From assembly GCA_022774705.1 (NCBI GenBank), contig JALFLM010000005.1, positions 26,783 to 90,782 on the forward strand: DNA of 64,000 bases. Direction: 5' to 3'. Shown here one piece after another: positions 28,413-38,800 of this stretch; the first letter of the stretch is position 1; each line of letters opens with the position of its first letter. The notes beneath the pieces were generated by a model. The model was not told where the DNA came from and made no database searches. It saw nothing but the letters and a program-made list of their open reading frames with translations. The position numbers and the translations under genes are program-made. This DNA comes from Lachnospiraceae bacterium (GTDB lineage: Bacteria > Bacillota > Clostridia > Lachnospirales > Lachnospiraceae).

Positions 28413-28441
28413 ATTGTATGAAAAAAGCATGTATTTGTCAA
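28413..28441 (-). promoter_or_regulatory. Promoter of the T-box/proS transcript
   Basis: Minus strand TTGACA (28441-28436), 17-base spacer, TACAAT (28418-28413), just upstream of the T-box leader. Confidence 0.78.
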
Positions 28442-28512
28442 GCTATTCTGTCCGTCTCCAAACAGCGACATCTTTATTCTTCAGCTGAAGTCCGGATAAT
28501 AACCCATTTACG

Positions 28513-29544
28513 TTACTTTTGCTCTGAACAGGAACCTCCCCGCCACAATATGACCAGCACCCCCAGCGGCCCCAGAATAAAACCGGCCGCTCCGAACAGC
28601 TTCAGCCCCACATATACGGATGCCAGAAATTCAAATGCCGTAATTCCCATGCATTTTCCCATCAGTACATTTTCTAAAAATTCTCTCACAAGGTAACAGA
28701 TCAGATAAATAATGAGCAGAGAAAAACCGCGTCCCGGATTTCCATTCAAAAATTCCCAGAGCAGCCAGGGCAGATAAATAGTACCTGTTCCGAATATAGG
28801 CAGTACATCCACCAGCCCGATCAGAATTCCCAGCAGCAGTGCATAAGAAAAACCGGTAATCCATAAACCGATTCCGCTGATACACATGGTAATCAGCATG
28901 ATCACGGCCTGTACCCGCAGCCACTTTCCACAGACTCCGCATAAAAACACACCGAAATCCACCAGCTCTTTGTAAAATCCACTCATGGTCAGTCTCTGAT
29001 GGAGCTTTTCCATTTCCTCAACTGCCAGCACACTGGCAATAAAAAATACAAATACCGCTGTAAAAAAGCCGGTGCACCAGCGCACTACGCCGGCGGAATG
29101 CGACATGCAATAGCTGATGCATCGATCCCATGTAAAATAACCGCTCAGCTTTTCCGGAATATTTTCCAGAACAGTACTGCAATCTCTTCCCCTGATTATC
29201 AGCCGCCCCGACCATTTTTCCGTAAACCATTCAAAAAAATTCTGTTCCTGCAGTTCTTCAAGAAGTCCCTGCAGTTCCCTGATCAGAATTCCACCACCAT
29301 AATAGATCAGAAGAAAAAGCAGCCCGCCGGCCGTAAACAGTACCAGAACCGCCCCGATGCTCTCCTTGATATGCAGATATTTTCTCATCAGACGCACCAG
29401 CGGCCGGATCAGTACAGCCACCAGAAATGCCAGAACAAACGGCAGTACCAGCGGTAAAACGTAACGAAACACAAAAAGCACCGCCAAAGCCGTCAACAAA
29501 ATCGATAAAATCTTCTTCCACTCCTCAAAATTATCCCTATCCAT
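28513..29544 (-). CDS. AI-2E family membrane protein, YtvI-like (sporulation)
   Basis: 343 residues with about seven or eight membrane helices: an N-terminal pair (ILLTALAVLFVFRYVLPLVL, FVLAFLVAVLIRPLV), a central soluble loop, and the AI-2E signature LGILIGLVDVLPIFGTGTIY with LGPLGVLVILWRG at the C end. YtvI-type members are conserved in spore formers and called sporulation integral membrane proteins, function unknown. Other AI-2E members export small molecules or ions. No close operon partner. Confidence 0.82.
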   Translation of the reverse strand: MDRDNFEEWKKILSILLTALAVLFVFRYVLPLVLPFVLAFLVAVLIRPLVRLMRKYLHIKESIGAVLVLFTAGGLLFLLIYYGGGILIRELQGLLEELQEQNFFEWFTEKWSGRLIIRGRDCSTVLENIPEKLSGYFTWDRCISYCMSHSAGVVRWCTGFFTAVFVFFIASVLAVEEMEKLHQRLTMSGFYKELVDFGVFLCGVCGKWLRVQAVIMLITMCISGIGLWITGFSYALLLGILIGLVDVLPIFGTGTIYLPWLLWEFLNGNPGRGFSLLIIYLICYLVREFLENVLMGKCMGITAFEFLASVYVGLKLFGAAGFILGPLGVLVILWRGGSCSEQK

Positions 29545-29749
29545 ACACCATCTCCCCGCACATCACCCCGACCGCTCATCAAAACTGCACCCTCGTATCC
29601 GAAGCTCTGATAAGCAATCACGCCCATATAGCCCGAAAATCAGTTACTATAAACAATCACCACCAGTATGCCCCAAAAACCGGTTTTTATAAAAAGCAGT
29701 TGCAAAAGCAGTTGTATGTAATTTATTTTAGATTTTATGTAACTTATAT

Positions 29750-29778
29750 TTGACATATTATCTTTTATATGTTACTAT
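29750..29778 (+). promoter_or_regulatory. Promoter of the small XRE/membrane pair, with repeats
   Basis: TTGACA (29750-29755), 17-base spacer, TACTAT (29773-29778). ATGTAAC-TTATA and TATAT-GTTAC flank and overlap the -35/-10 as an imperfect inverted repeat, and TATGTAAnTTA is also repeated upstream; likely binding site of the encoded XRE protein. Confidence 0.65.
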
Positions 29779-29833
29779 AACTTCAGCAACAGACAAACAC
29801 AGCACCGGATCAACATAAAGGAGTGAACATTTT

Positions 29834-30070
29834 ATGCCGCGTAATCTGTCAATTAAAGCAGCCCGCGCGCAGCTGGACATGACCCAGAAGGAACTGGCAG
29901 AGAGAACAGGTGTTTCCCGCCAGACCATCAATGCCATTGAGCAGGGAACATACAATCCAACTATACGGCTGTGCCGGTCCATATGCAGAGTGCTTGGTAA
30001 AACACTGGATGAATTATTCTGGGAAGAGGAGGAAGAGGATAATGAAAAAAATGACGAAACCAACAAATAA
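29834..30070 (+). CDS. Small XRE-family regulator
   Basis: 78 residues, nearly all a helix-turn-helix: KAARAQLDMTQKELAERTGV then SRQTINAIEQGTYNPTIRLC, with an acidic tail (WEEEEEDNEKNDETNK). Ribosome site AAAGGAG. The final 29 bases overlap the following membrane-protein gene, so the pair is coupled. Such short XRE plus small membrane protein pairs are common in Firmicutes; the regulator probably controls its own promoter. Confidence 0.88.
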   Translation: MPRNLSIKAARAQLDMTQKELAERTGVSRQTINAIEQGTYNPTIRLCRSICRVLGKTLDELFWEEEEEDNEKNDETNK

Positions 30071-30512
30071 TAATCTGGATGAGATGCAGGAACTTCAGCT
30101 TCTGCATATAGAACGCAATGGATGCTGGATGACCTTCTGGGGGCTGCTGGCCGTAATTATCATTCAGACAATCACAACTCCCGGCAATTTCAGGATTCTG
30201 GCCGGTGAATGGATTGTATTCATGTGTCAGGCACTGTATTTATCCACCAGCTGTATGCGCCGCGGTATCTGGGACAGACATTTCCGCCCCAACCTGCGCA
30301 CCAATATGCTGGCCAGCGGCCTGGCAGGACTTGCCTGCGGAATCATATTCGGTCTGGTTTCCTACATGAGATACGGTAAACTGATCGGATCTCTGGCAAC
30401 CGCCGTACTCATATTTATCTTTGTCTTTTTATGTACCATCATCGCACTGAGTTTTTCAGCAGCCTTATATAAAAAAAGACGCAGACGGATGGAAGAGGAA
30501 GGAGAAGATTAG
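30042..30512 (+). CDS. Small four-helix membrane protein of unknown function
   Basis: 156 residues from the ATG at 30042, preceded by GAGGAGGAAGAGG; the track's 29910 start reads through the regulator in another frame and is rejected. Four hydrophobic segments are visible: MTFWGLLAVIIIQTITT, WIVFMCQALYLST, MLASGLAGLACGIIFGLVSYM and LATAVLIFIFVFLCTIIALSF, ending in a basic/acidic tail. I do not recognise a named family with certainty. Its coupling to the XRE gene suggests it is the target or sensor partner. Confidence 0.8.
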   Translation: MKKMTKPTNNNLDEMQELQLLHIERNGCWMTFWGLLAVIIIQTITTPGNFRILAGEWIVFMCQALYLSTSCMRRGIWDRHFRPNLRTNMLASGLAGLACGIIFGLVSYMRYGKLIGSLATAVLIFIFVFLCTIIALSFSAALYKKRRRRMEEEGED

Positions 30513-30526
30513 AACCGGCATGATTC

Positions 30527-30573
30527 AAAAAAAGAGGACTTTTGCTTCTCAGTGAGCAAAGTCCTCTTTTTGA
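30527..30573. terminator. Terminator after the XRE/membrane pair
   Basis: AAAAAGAGGACTTTTGCT pairs with AGCAAAGTCCTCTTTTT around TCTCAGTG. T-run on the plus strand and A-run on the left suggest use in both directions. Confidence 0.88.
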
Positions 30574-30616
30574 CATAAAATAATCAGCAATTCAGCAGAG
30601 GCTGAATTGCCCTGCC

Positions 30617-31306
30617 TCAGATCTTGAACCGGTATCCAACCCCCCATATCGTCTCAATATACTGGGGTTTTGCCGTATTGAACTCTATCTTTTCACGAAT
30701 CTTTTTAATATGTACGGTAACTGTTGCAATATCCCCTACCGATTCCATATCCCAGATCTTCTTAAACAGTTCTTCCTTGGAGAATACATGGTTTGGATTC
30801 TGCGCAAGAAATGAAAGCAGATCGAATTCCTTGGTAGTAAACTGCTTCTCCACACCGTTTACATAAACCCGGCGGGCAGTTTTGTCAATCTTCAGCCCCC
30901 GGATCTCAATCATTTCATTCTGTGGTGTTGAACTCCCGATCAGTCTCTCATATCTGGCAAGGTGTGCCTTAACTCTGGCTACCAGCTCACTGGGGCTGAA
31001 AGGCTTCGTAATATAGTCATCTGCTCCCAGCCCAAGACCTCGGATCTTATCAATATCATCCTTTTTGGCCGATACCATCAATATGGGTGTATTCTTCTGC
31101 TTGCGGATACGCTTACAGATCTCAAATCCATCGATCTCCGGCAGCATCAGATCCTGAATGAACAGATCAAACTCCTCATGCAGAGCGCGATCCATACCGC
31201 TCTGCCCGTTGTTTTCAATCTCCACATCAAAGCCGCTTAATTCCAGATAATCCTTCTCCAGTTCGGCAATTGCTTCTTCATCCTCTATAATTAACAATCT
31301 ACTCAT
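30617..31306 (-). CDS. OmpR/PhoB-family response regulator
   Basis: 229 residues. Receiver domain with acidic pocket (LIIEDEEAIAELEKDY), phosphoacceptor in LFIQDLMLPEIDGFEI, and the conserved lysine in DYITKPFSPSELVARV. The C-terminal winged helix (RVYVNGVEKQFTTKEFDLLS ... TVTVHIKKIREKIE ... IWGVGYRFKI) binds DNA. It follows the kinase gene with an 8-base overlap... the two form one operon. Targets are unknown; no binding site could be assigned. Confidence 0.93.
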   Translation of the reverse strand: MSRLLIIEDEEAIAELEKDYLELSGFDVEIENNGQSGMDRALHEEFDLFIQDLMLPEIDGFEICKRIRKQKNTPILMVSAKKDDIDKIRGLGLGADDYITKPFSPSELVARVKAHLARYERLIGSSTPQNEMIEIRGLKIDKTARRVYVNGVEKQFTTKEFDLLSFLAQNPNHVFSKEELFKKIWDMESVGDIATVTVHIKKIREKIEFNTAKPQYIETIWGVGYRFKI

Positions 31307-32792
31307 TGCGTACCTCCTGATATTTTCTCAATGCAAAATGCATGACCGTTCCTGTCCCTTCTCTGCTGCTGGCCCAGATCTGTCCGTCATGATCCTCAAT
31401 AATCTTTCGTACAATGGACAGACCGATACCACTTCCACCTTTCCGGGAACTTCGTGCCTTATCTGTACGGTAGAACCGGTCGAAAATATAGGGCAGATCC
31501 TTTGCTGCAATTCCCTTGCCGTTATCTTCGATCTCCACCTGGACAAAATCGCCCCGATCCTTGATCCGCATATTGATAATACCTTTTTTCTTATCCATAT
31601 ATTTAATGGAATTATTGATGATATTATTGATTACCCGTTTCATCTGCTCCGCATCCGCTATAATCTGTACATCCGCATCACAGAAGTTCATGTACTGCAT
31701 CTCAATACCCTGACCCTCCAGATCCAGCATCAGTTCTTCACTGCAGTCTCCAAAATAAGCAGACACATTGATCGGTGCAAAATTATACGGAATCTTATCC
31801 GTGTCAATCTTGGAATAAAAAGTAAGTTCATCGATCAGCCGGTCCATATCATTGGCCTTATTATAAATCGTACGGATATATTTGTCCAGTTTATCAGGCG
31901 AGGAAGCCACACCATCCATAATTCCTTCCACATAGCCTTTAATCGCTGTAATAGGCGTCTTTAGATCATGGGAAATATTGCTGATCAGTTCCTTATTGTC
32001 TTCGTCATAATGTACTTTGTCTTCCGAATTCTGTTTCAGACGCTGCCGCATCTCTTCAAAATCCATACATAACTGGCTGATCTCATCGTCTCCCTTTATA
32101 TTCAGTTCATAATCAAGATTACCGTCCCGAATCTCCTGAGTAGCCTTTTTCAGCTTACTGATCGGACTGACAATCGAACCATAGATCCACATAAGAAGAA
32201 GCAGTGCCGTAAACAGCATGATAATCACAACACTGACTCCCAGCTCCACATACATGCTTTTCAGCTGCGGCAGAGTGGTAATCGGCGTAACGACAAAAAC
32301 CGTGCCCTGAGCCCCGTCAGCAAACAGAAAATCATGCTGATTCAGCAGACAGTTTGTAACTTTGCCCGTATAAATCCGTAAATCGTAATCGGACACAGCA
32401 GCACCATACCCGGGCAGCTGACTCAGCAGTTCGGAAAGTCCGTTTCCCTCAACGCCGCAGTACAGGAACTCGTCATCACTTCTGACAATCAGCGAGGAAT
32501 ACCACTCTTTCAGTTTTCTGTTGAGATCCTCCTGGTACTCTGAATTACGGAACTTCTCTTTATTCTTCCCCAGTTCCTCAGTTACTGTCTGGTTTGACTT
32601 CGCAGCCAGCGCGTCAAACAGTTCCACCGTGTTGGCATTGAACAGATTGCCATCCTCGGCCTGCACCCCGTAAGCCTGATGCAGAAGCCTGACCTGATAA
32701 CCGTTCAGCACAAAAAAACAAAGCGAAACCAGACCAACCGGCACAAGCAGAATAATTACAAAAGCAATTGCAAGTCTGTTTCTAAGCTTCAT
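31299..32792 (-). CDS. Membrane sensor histidine kinase
   Basis: 497 residues. TM1 near residues 7-30 (LAIAFVIILLVPVGLVSLCFF), an extracytoplasmic sensor domain of about 150 residues, TM2 (VVIIMLFTALLLLMWIYG), then HAMP (SPISKLKKATQEIRDGNLDY). The phosphoacceptor histidine is in LISNISHDLKTPITAIKGYV, and the ATPase has N (INNIINNSIKYMDKK), G1 (IEDNGKGIAAKDLPYIFDRF) and G2 (GGSGIGLSIVRKIIE) boxes. All functional residues are present. First gene of the two-component operon. Confidence 0.94.
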   Translation of the reverse strand: MKLRNRLAIAFVIILLVPVGLVSLCFFVLNGYQVRLLHQAYGVQAEDGNLFNANTVELFDALAAKSNQTVTEELGKNKEKFRNSEYQEDLNRKLKEWYSSLIVRSDDEFLYCGVEGNGLSELLSQLPGYGAAVSDYDLRIYTGKVTNCLLNQHDFLFADGAQGTVFVVTPITTLPQLKSMYVELGVSVVIIMLFTALLLLMWIYGSIVSPISKLKKATQEIRDGNLDYELNIKGDDEISQLCMDFEEMRQRLKQNSEDKVHYDEDNKELISNISHDLKTPITAIKGYVEGIMDGVASSPDKLDKYIRTIYNKANDMDRLIDELTFYSKIDTDKIPYNFAPINVSAYFGDCSEELMLDLEGQGIEMQYMNFCDADVQIIADAEQMKRVINNIINNSIKYMDKKKGIINMRIKDRGDFVQVEIEDNGKGIAAKDLPYIFDRFYRTDKARSSRKGGSGIGLSIVRKIIEDHDGQIWASSREGTGTVMHFALRKYQEVRNE

Positions 32793-33018
32793 CCGGCATC
32801 TTCCTCCTACTTCCTTTTATCAGCATAATCTGACAGTTTCTTTCAGTATAACACAGCCTGACCGGATTATGTAAAAAGAAAGTCTAAACAATTCTGAAAT
32901 TTCTGTAAAAAAGGAACCGCTCTGAACAGCAATTAAAAAACTGCCCGAAGCCGGCCTGTAAAATACTGCCTGACTCTGAACAGTCATATATCCTTATTAT
33001 GTATCAGCCCGCACCTGT
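32793..33018. other. Intergenic region between kinase and ECF S component
   Basis: 226 bases. TATACT-like -10 for the kinase lies near 32850. GCTCTGAACAG (32919-32929) and CTCTGAACAG (32974-32983) occur here and match the arm of the repeat at 2466-2480. No clear terminator stem was found. Confidence 0.5.
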
Positions 33019-33657
33019 TTACTGCAGTTCAGCAAAGTGAAGCAGTGCCTTGCCGATCAAAGTTACCAGAACCGCACATACAATCGCTTCCGGAATTCCG
33101 TTTCCCACAACAATCGCCATAATAGCTGCAATCAGAGAACCTGTAATCTCCTTTGCAGCCATATACTGCTGTCCGAAAAAGATATAGATGCTGCCCATAA
33201 CCAGAATCGTGTTGGTCATGGAACCGAGCACGCCTGCAATAGGAAGTGCAATTGTTTCTTTTATTCTTCTTTTTCCCTTAAAAACCTTCATGATACCGGC
33301 AAATACGAAATATGCCACGATACCGATCAGAATACGGGGAACAAAGCAGACGATCAGACTTTTAAAATTGCCGTGAAAATCGCCTACTGAATAGAACGGT
33401 GAAAAGCAGAATGATGTCAGTGTCGGATTAAATGTAGCACTCAGCAGACTGGTTACTCCGAATATGAATCCAAGAAATGCTCCGGAAGCCGGCCCCATAA
33501 GAACAGCACCGATAATAACCGGAATGTGAAGTGTTGTGGCCTTAATCACTCCAACGGGAATATAACCGAGAAAAGGAACGTTGGCCATGATAATGATTAT
33601 TGCTGCAAATGCGGCAGTCAATACCATCTTCTGTGTTTTGTTTTTAAATTTGTACAT
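33019..33657 (-). CDS. ECF transporter S component (vitamin-type substrate binder, substrate unknown)
   Basis: About 212 residues with six membrane helices. The start at 33657 (MYKFKNKTQK) is chosen for its AGGAGG site. The helix-1 region (KMVLTAAFAAIIIIMANV) and the following IPVGVIKATTLHIPVIIGAVLMGP are typical of S components that bind vitamins with an ECF ATPase module encoded elsewhere. The layout resembles pantothenate-type (PanT) S components, but no substrate-marking riboswitch or neighbour confirms it. Strong promoter at 33742-33769. Confidence 0.83.
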   Translation of the reverse strand: MYKFKNKTQKMVLTAAFAAIIIIMANVPFLGYIPVGVIKATTLHIPVIIGAVLMGPASGAFLGFIFGVTSLLSATFNPTLTSFCFSPFYSVGDFHGNFKSLIVCFVPRILIGIVAYFVFAGIMKVFKGKRRIKETIALPIAGVLGSMTNTILVMGSIYIFFGQQYMAAKEITGSLIAAIMAIVVGNGIPEAIVCAVLVTLIGKALLHFAELQ

Positions 33658-33741
33658 AATTCCTCCTGCTGCTGTTCCATCCTTCAGGATACAGCGCATA
33701 AATAATAGTCAGGCTACGTATTTGATCTGCCTGCCAGAATC

Positions 33742-33769
33742 ATTATATCAATACTGAAAAGAATGTCAA
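33742..33769 (-). promoter_or_regulatory. Promoter of the ECF S-component gene
   Basis: Minus strand TTGACA (33769-33764), 16-base spacer, TATAAT (33747-33742). The leader to the ATG is under 85 bases and holds no recognisable vitamin riboswitch. Confidence 0.8.
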
Positions 33770-33911
33770 TTGCCAATGTAATGGACTTCTGCATTTTATC
33801 ATATACTTGTAAAATTTCAGTTTATCAAATAAAATGATACAAGGGTCACAATGTCATATATTTAAGCTTACTTACCCTAAAGGGCACGTGTGAAAACTTC
33901 AGGAGGAAAAT

Positions 33912-34994
33912 ATGAATACTTTCAATGGAATATTAAAAGAAATTTCCATTACGGAAATTGAAAATGTAAAAATCGGCAATGCCGAGGACAGGGAGCATGC
34001 CACAGGATGTACGGTAATTCTCTGTGAACAGGGCGCTCCGGCCGGTATCGATGTGCGGGGCGGCGGTCCCGCTTCCCGTGAAACTGAACTGCTGAATCCT
34101 GTGGCAGCCTGCCAGGCCGTCCATGCCGTTCTGTTAAGCGGCGGAAGCGCATTCGGTCTCGATGCTGCCGGCGGTGTTATGGAATATCTGGCTGAAAAAG
34201 GAATCGGCTTTGCCGTAGGCAATGTCCGCGTCCCGCTGGTTGTGGAATCCTGCATTTTCGACCTGCTGTTCGTATCCGACCAGGTAAAACCGGACAAAGC
34301 CATGGCAAGAAAGGCCTGCGAAGCTGCCGAAAAAAACTGTCCCGCAGAGGGCAACGTGGGAGCCGGATGCGGTGCCACCGTAGGAAAAGTCGGCGGTCCC
34401 GAATACTGTATGAACTCCGGTCTCGGCATGTATGCCGTACAGCTTGGTGACCTGAAAGTAGGCGCCATCGTATCCGTCAATGCCTGCGGCGATGTCTATG
34501 ATGAAGAAACCAATCAGATTCTGGCCGGTATGCTGACACCGGATAAAAAAGGATTTGCAGACAGTGAAAAAGTCATGTATCAGATGTATGCTCAGATGAC
34601 TTCTTCCGCCGGAACACAGCCCGGCGCAGATGCCTCTGCAGGCTCTGAAGATTCCCTCAATGAAAATCCGGTCGGTACTTCTGTCGGCGCAGAAGGCGGA
34701 GTAACCAACACCACCATCGGCTGCATCATCACCAATGCACGGTTTGACAAATCACAGCTCAACAAAATCGCAGCATTTGCCCAGAATGGCTACGCCCGCT
34801 CCATCCGCCCTGTTCATACTATGAACGATGGTGATACCATCTACGCCCTGTCCACCGGCAGTCTTCAGTCCGACATCAACATTGCAGGAACTCTGGCTTC
34901 CCATGTCATGGCACAGGCTGTAAAAAATGCAGTTCTCCACACAGAAAGCTTCCACGGGCTTCCCTGTGCCGCCGACATTGCCGCAGCAGAATAA
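33912..34994 (+). CDS. P1 family (DmpA/NylC-type) peptidase
   Basis: 360 residues, an N-terminal nucleophile hydrolase that self-cleaves. ATGCTVILCEQGAPAGIDVRGG and LLSGGSAFGLDAAGGVMEYL are family hallmarks, and VTNTTIGCIITNARF holds the expected cleavage site and nucleophilic threonine (N|T). It should hydrolyse N-terminal amino acids, beta-peptides or related amides; the substrate is unknown. A Ser/Gly/Ala-rich stretch (SSAGTQPGADASAGSED) before the cleavage site is likely a flexible linker. Good AGGAGG site; appears monocistronic. Confidence 0.9.
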   Translation: MNTFNGILKEISITEIENVKIGNAEDREHATGCTVILCEQGAPAGIDVRGGGPASRETELLNPVAACQAVHAVLLSGGSAFGLDAAGGVMEYLAEKGIGFAVGNVRVPLVVESCIFDLLFVSDQVKPDKAMARKACEAAEKNCPAEGNVGAGCGATVGKVGGPEYCMNSGLGMYAVQLGDLKVGAIVSVNACGDVYDEETNQILAGMLTPDKKGFADSEKVMYQMYAQMTSSAGTQPGADASAGSEDSLNENPVGTSVGAEGGVTNTTIGCIITNARFDKSQLNKIAAFAQNGYARSIRPVHTMNDGDTIYALSTGSLQSDINIAGTLASHVMAQAVKNAVLHTESFHGLPCAADIAAAE

Positions 34995-35118
34995 AAAGAA
35001 CAATAGAACACCTGCCTGCTGCTGAATGTATACCTTAAGAAAAATACTTCAGATATTTTGCCTGAAATACCCTGAAAGGCACACAGGCAGTCCTCTGCAA
35101 AAAATATATCTTATTCGG

Positions 35119-35811
35119 TTATCTCAGCATATAAACCAGATTTTCATACAGCCTCTGCCTGACTTTTTCTTCCGAAAGATCAGAATACAGTTTACCACAT
35201 TTGGCTGTTTTTTTATAACGTGCATAATCCATGACTGTATTGATAAATGCATTTTCCACAAAAAACAGGTTCAGACCGCTCATGACGATTCCTTCTTCTT
35301 CAGCAGGAATCAGAATCGTCTGAAACAGGTTCTCGATTTCCGATATACTGGGAGCGCATTTTATGAATTCTTCACGGAAACGGCCGGGAAAATTTCCGAT
35401 ATCATGGATAAACGGCATCAGTATCTGGAAAATATTCGTATCCGAATCTTCTGCTTCAAATAACGTATCCAGCATGACATCTACTTTTTTCCGAAAACCG
35501 TCTGCCTGGCATACTCTGCTCTTAATGATCCGGAGATGTTTGAAAATCGTATAAAGAACTGCTTTCACAATCAGTTCTTCCCGGGATTTGAAATAATCGT
35601 ATACGGTCCCCTTACCGATGCCGGCCTTTGCCGCAATATCCGAAACTTTCAGCTGAGTCAGGTCAGCCCCCTCTCTGGAGAGGGCTGAAACCGCCTCATA
35701 TAAAGCAACTGCTTTGGGAGATGAAGGATTCAGATATTCCAGCTTCTGATTCTCAGAATTCTCAGTTGTTTCCTGATTTTTAATACTTCTGTTATCAGCT
35801 TTCCTATCCAT
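35119..35811 (-). CDS. TetR-family repressor of the RND-type exporter
   Basis: 230 residues. The N-terminal helix-turn-helix reads LKVSDIAAKAGIGKGTVYDY followed by FKSREELI, the standard TetR pattern; the C-terminal ligand/dimer domain is variable. The ATG overlaps the stop of the exporter gene (TGATG), so both are made from one transcript. The perfect palindrome at 40008-40025 in the exporter leader is its likely operator, giving feedback control. The inducer is not known. Confidence 0.9.
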   Translation of the reverse strand: MDRKADNRSIKNQETTENSENQKLEYLNPSSPKAVALYEAVSALSREGADLTQLKVSDIAAKAGIGKGTVYDYFKSREELIVKAVLYTIFKHLRIIKSRVCQADGFRKKVDVMLDTLFEAEDSDTNIFQILMPFIHDIGNFPGRFREEFIKCAPSISEIENLFQTILIPAEEEGIVMSGLNLFFVENAFINTVMDYARYKKTAKCGKLYSDLSEEKVRQRLYENLVYMLR

Positions 35812-38800
35812 CAGATTTCATCATCCTCTTCTTCCGCAAGCGGATCCTTCAGTTCTTTTTTCCTGTTAAGCAGATCGTAGATGCAGGGTACGACAAACAG
35901 AGTAAGCAGCGTACCGTACAGCAGACCGCCAACTGTTACGATTGCCATCGGTTTACCCATGGCAGCGCCCATATCGTTGCTGAATACCATGGTAGACATG
36001 GCCAGAATGGTAGTCAGCGCCGTCATCAGAATCGGACGCAGACGGGTCATGCCTGCTTCCGCAATGGCTTCGCGTTTACTCATACCGGCATAGCGCAGCT
36101 GGTTGATATAGTCGATCATAACGATACCATTGTTAACAATAATACCCGACAGCATAACGAAACCGATCAAAGCGATTACGCTGATTTCGCTGCCGGTAAT
36201 CCACAGGCCCAGCAGACCGCCGGTAAACGCCAGAGGAATCGTAAACATGATGATAAAGGGCGACAGCAGAGACTGGAACTGTGCAACCATGATCAGGTAC
36301 ATGAATGCCAGTGCAAGCGCCAGCATCAGACCGATCTGTTCAAATGCATCGTTGATGGTCTGATCTTCACCGGCCATTTCCCATGTACATCCTTTCGGAA
36401 GTTCATAGTCCTTCATGGCATCCTTTACATCATTGGAGACAAGACCAATGTTGTAACCATCTGCAATCTCCGCTGAAACCGTCAGATAGCGGGTCTGATT
36501 GCTTCGTGAAATAGAGTTCAGACCTTCTTCGTCCGAGAACGAAACAATATTTTTAACAGGAACCTCCACTTCTTCTTTATCCTCATTGGTTCCGGTTATC
36601 TTCATCTTTTTGATCTTATCTCTGGTCAGTTCCTCCTGCTCTCCGTCCACAACGTATACGTCGTAATCACAGGAATCAGTAGAAAGCGTCATGGAAGAGG
36701 ACGGCGACGCCAGTTCTGCCGCGATGGCCTGATATACCTGAGCCGTTGTAAGGCCGTATTCCATGGCCTTCTTTTCATCCACTGTCAGGCGCAGTTCAGG
36801 AGTCGTCTCACCGATACCGTTGGAAACATTCTGCGTTCCTTCTACATTTTCCAGAACATCTGCAATTCCTTCCGCAGCAGATTTCAGTTCATCCAGATCA
36901 CGTCCCTCCACACGGATGGAAATACCGCTGGCTGACAGGGATGACATATCCATGGTACTGGTATTGACTTCCAGCGTACAGTCCAGATCGGAAGTTCTGT
37001 TGAGGATCTCCTGTTTCAGCTTTTCTCCGGTCAGTTTCGTATCATCCTTCAGAATCAGATACATGGTAGAGCTGTTGCCCGAACTGTTGCCCGAACTGTT
37101 GCCCGAACTGCCGCCCATCATACTGCTCATGCTCAGACCACTGCTGGAACCGGCCATGGAACCGATATCACCGATGTCCTCGATTTCAAGCAGTCTGTCT
37201 GTTACCTGATCCGTAACTTCTCCCAGTTCTTTCAGGGATTTTTTCTTATCAACACTGATCGTTACCGTAGCCTGTGTACTGTCCATCTGAGGCATCAGAG
37301 CTGTACCGCGTGAAGCTGCCAGAACCGCGCTGACAATCAGAAGTGCAAGCGCCCCCACCAGTACAACCGGTTTAAAACGCAGACACCAGGAAATCATCAT
37401 ACCATAAACACTCTGAATCCCTTCATACAGCGGCTGAGATTTTTCCCTGCCCCGCTTCAGCATACGTGAACCCATCATGGGAACCAGTGTCAGCGCTACA
37501 ACAAGGCTGGCAGCCAGACAGAAAGCAATGGTCAGACCGAGATCCGCAAACAGCTGGCGGGTCAGTCCCTCCGTAAATACAATGGGTGCAAACACGCAGA
37601 TGGTAGTCAGAGTAGATGAAACAATAGCACCGGAAACCTGAACCGCCCCTTCAATGGCAGCCCGTTTCGCAGGCACTCCCTCCCGGCGCATACGGTAAAT
37701 ATTCTCAATAACGACGATGGAGTTATCCACCAGCATACCAACCCCCAGTGCCAAACCGGACAGGGAAATAATATTCAGTGAAATACCCGTAAAATACATC
37801 AGTACGATACAGGTCAGAATACTGATGGGAATTGAAAAAGCAATGATCAGCGTCGGTCTCCAGTCCTTCAGGAACAGAAGCAGGATCAGAATCGCCAGAA
37901 GAGCCCCCCACATCAGATTGCCAAGTACGGAATCCACAATCATATCGATATAAACACCCTGATCCATCAGCGTGATAAAATGAAGGCCGTCATATTCTTC
38001 TTCCAGCTCGTCAAATCTTCCCAGAATATTGTCACAAACATCACCTGTAGAATATCCCGTCTGTTTCTCCATTGTAAAGGCGATACCGGCGTGACCGTTG
38101 ATATTGGCATAAACTTCATCGGAATTATCGGTTATGATTACGTCTGCCACATCGGATAAAGTGATGGGATCCACACCGTCCATATGGAGATCCATCAGAA
38201 TCATATTTTCCAGATTTTCCGTTGAAGATGCCTTATCACCCACACGAATCAGATAATCGATGCCTTCCTCTGTCACATAACCGGCGGGCATGGAAAAACT
38301 CTGAGCGGTCAGCAGCTGTTTGATCAGATCGGTTGAAATGATATCATTCATGTCACTGCTGTCATAAGCACTTTCTTTGCTGTCATCCAGCTTTTTCTGA
38401 GCATCATCCAGTTCCTTCTGCCCGGACTCGATCTGAGTCAGGCCGGCGTTGACCTGAGCTGTACCGACAGCCATATCAATCGTTCCGCTGACACTTTTCG
38501 CATTCAGTTCCGCAAGAGCCTTCTCCAGCGAAGTTTTGCCGGATTTCACCTGTTCCAGCGCGTCGGAAAGCTGTTTTTCCGCCCCCTTAAGCTGTTTTGC
38601 ACCGCTGTCGATTCCGCTGATGCCTTCATCGATCTGAGCAATACCTTCATCCACCTGACTGATACCGGATTTCACCTCTGCAATATTATCGTCTTTGGAA
38701 TCAACCGCTTCCTGCAGTTCTTTCTGTGTTGCTTTCAGATCACTTTTCTGATTGCTCAGTTCGTTGATCTTTTTATCGAAATCCTTCTCCTCAAAAGAAG

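Noticed and set aside
29910-30041. Longer start for the four-helix membrane protein
   Set aside because: It runs out of frame through the XRE gene; the ATG at 30042 has a strong GAGGAGG-like site.
33658-33741. Vitamin riboswitch before the ECF S component
   Set aside because: The leader is under 85 bases and lacks conserved cores of known vitamin riboswitches.
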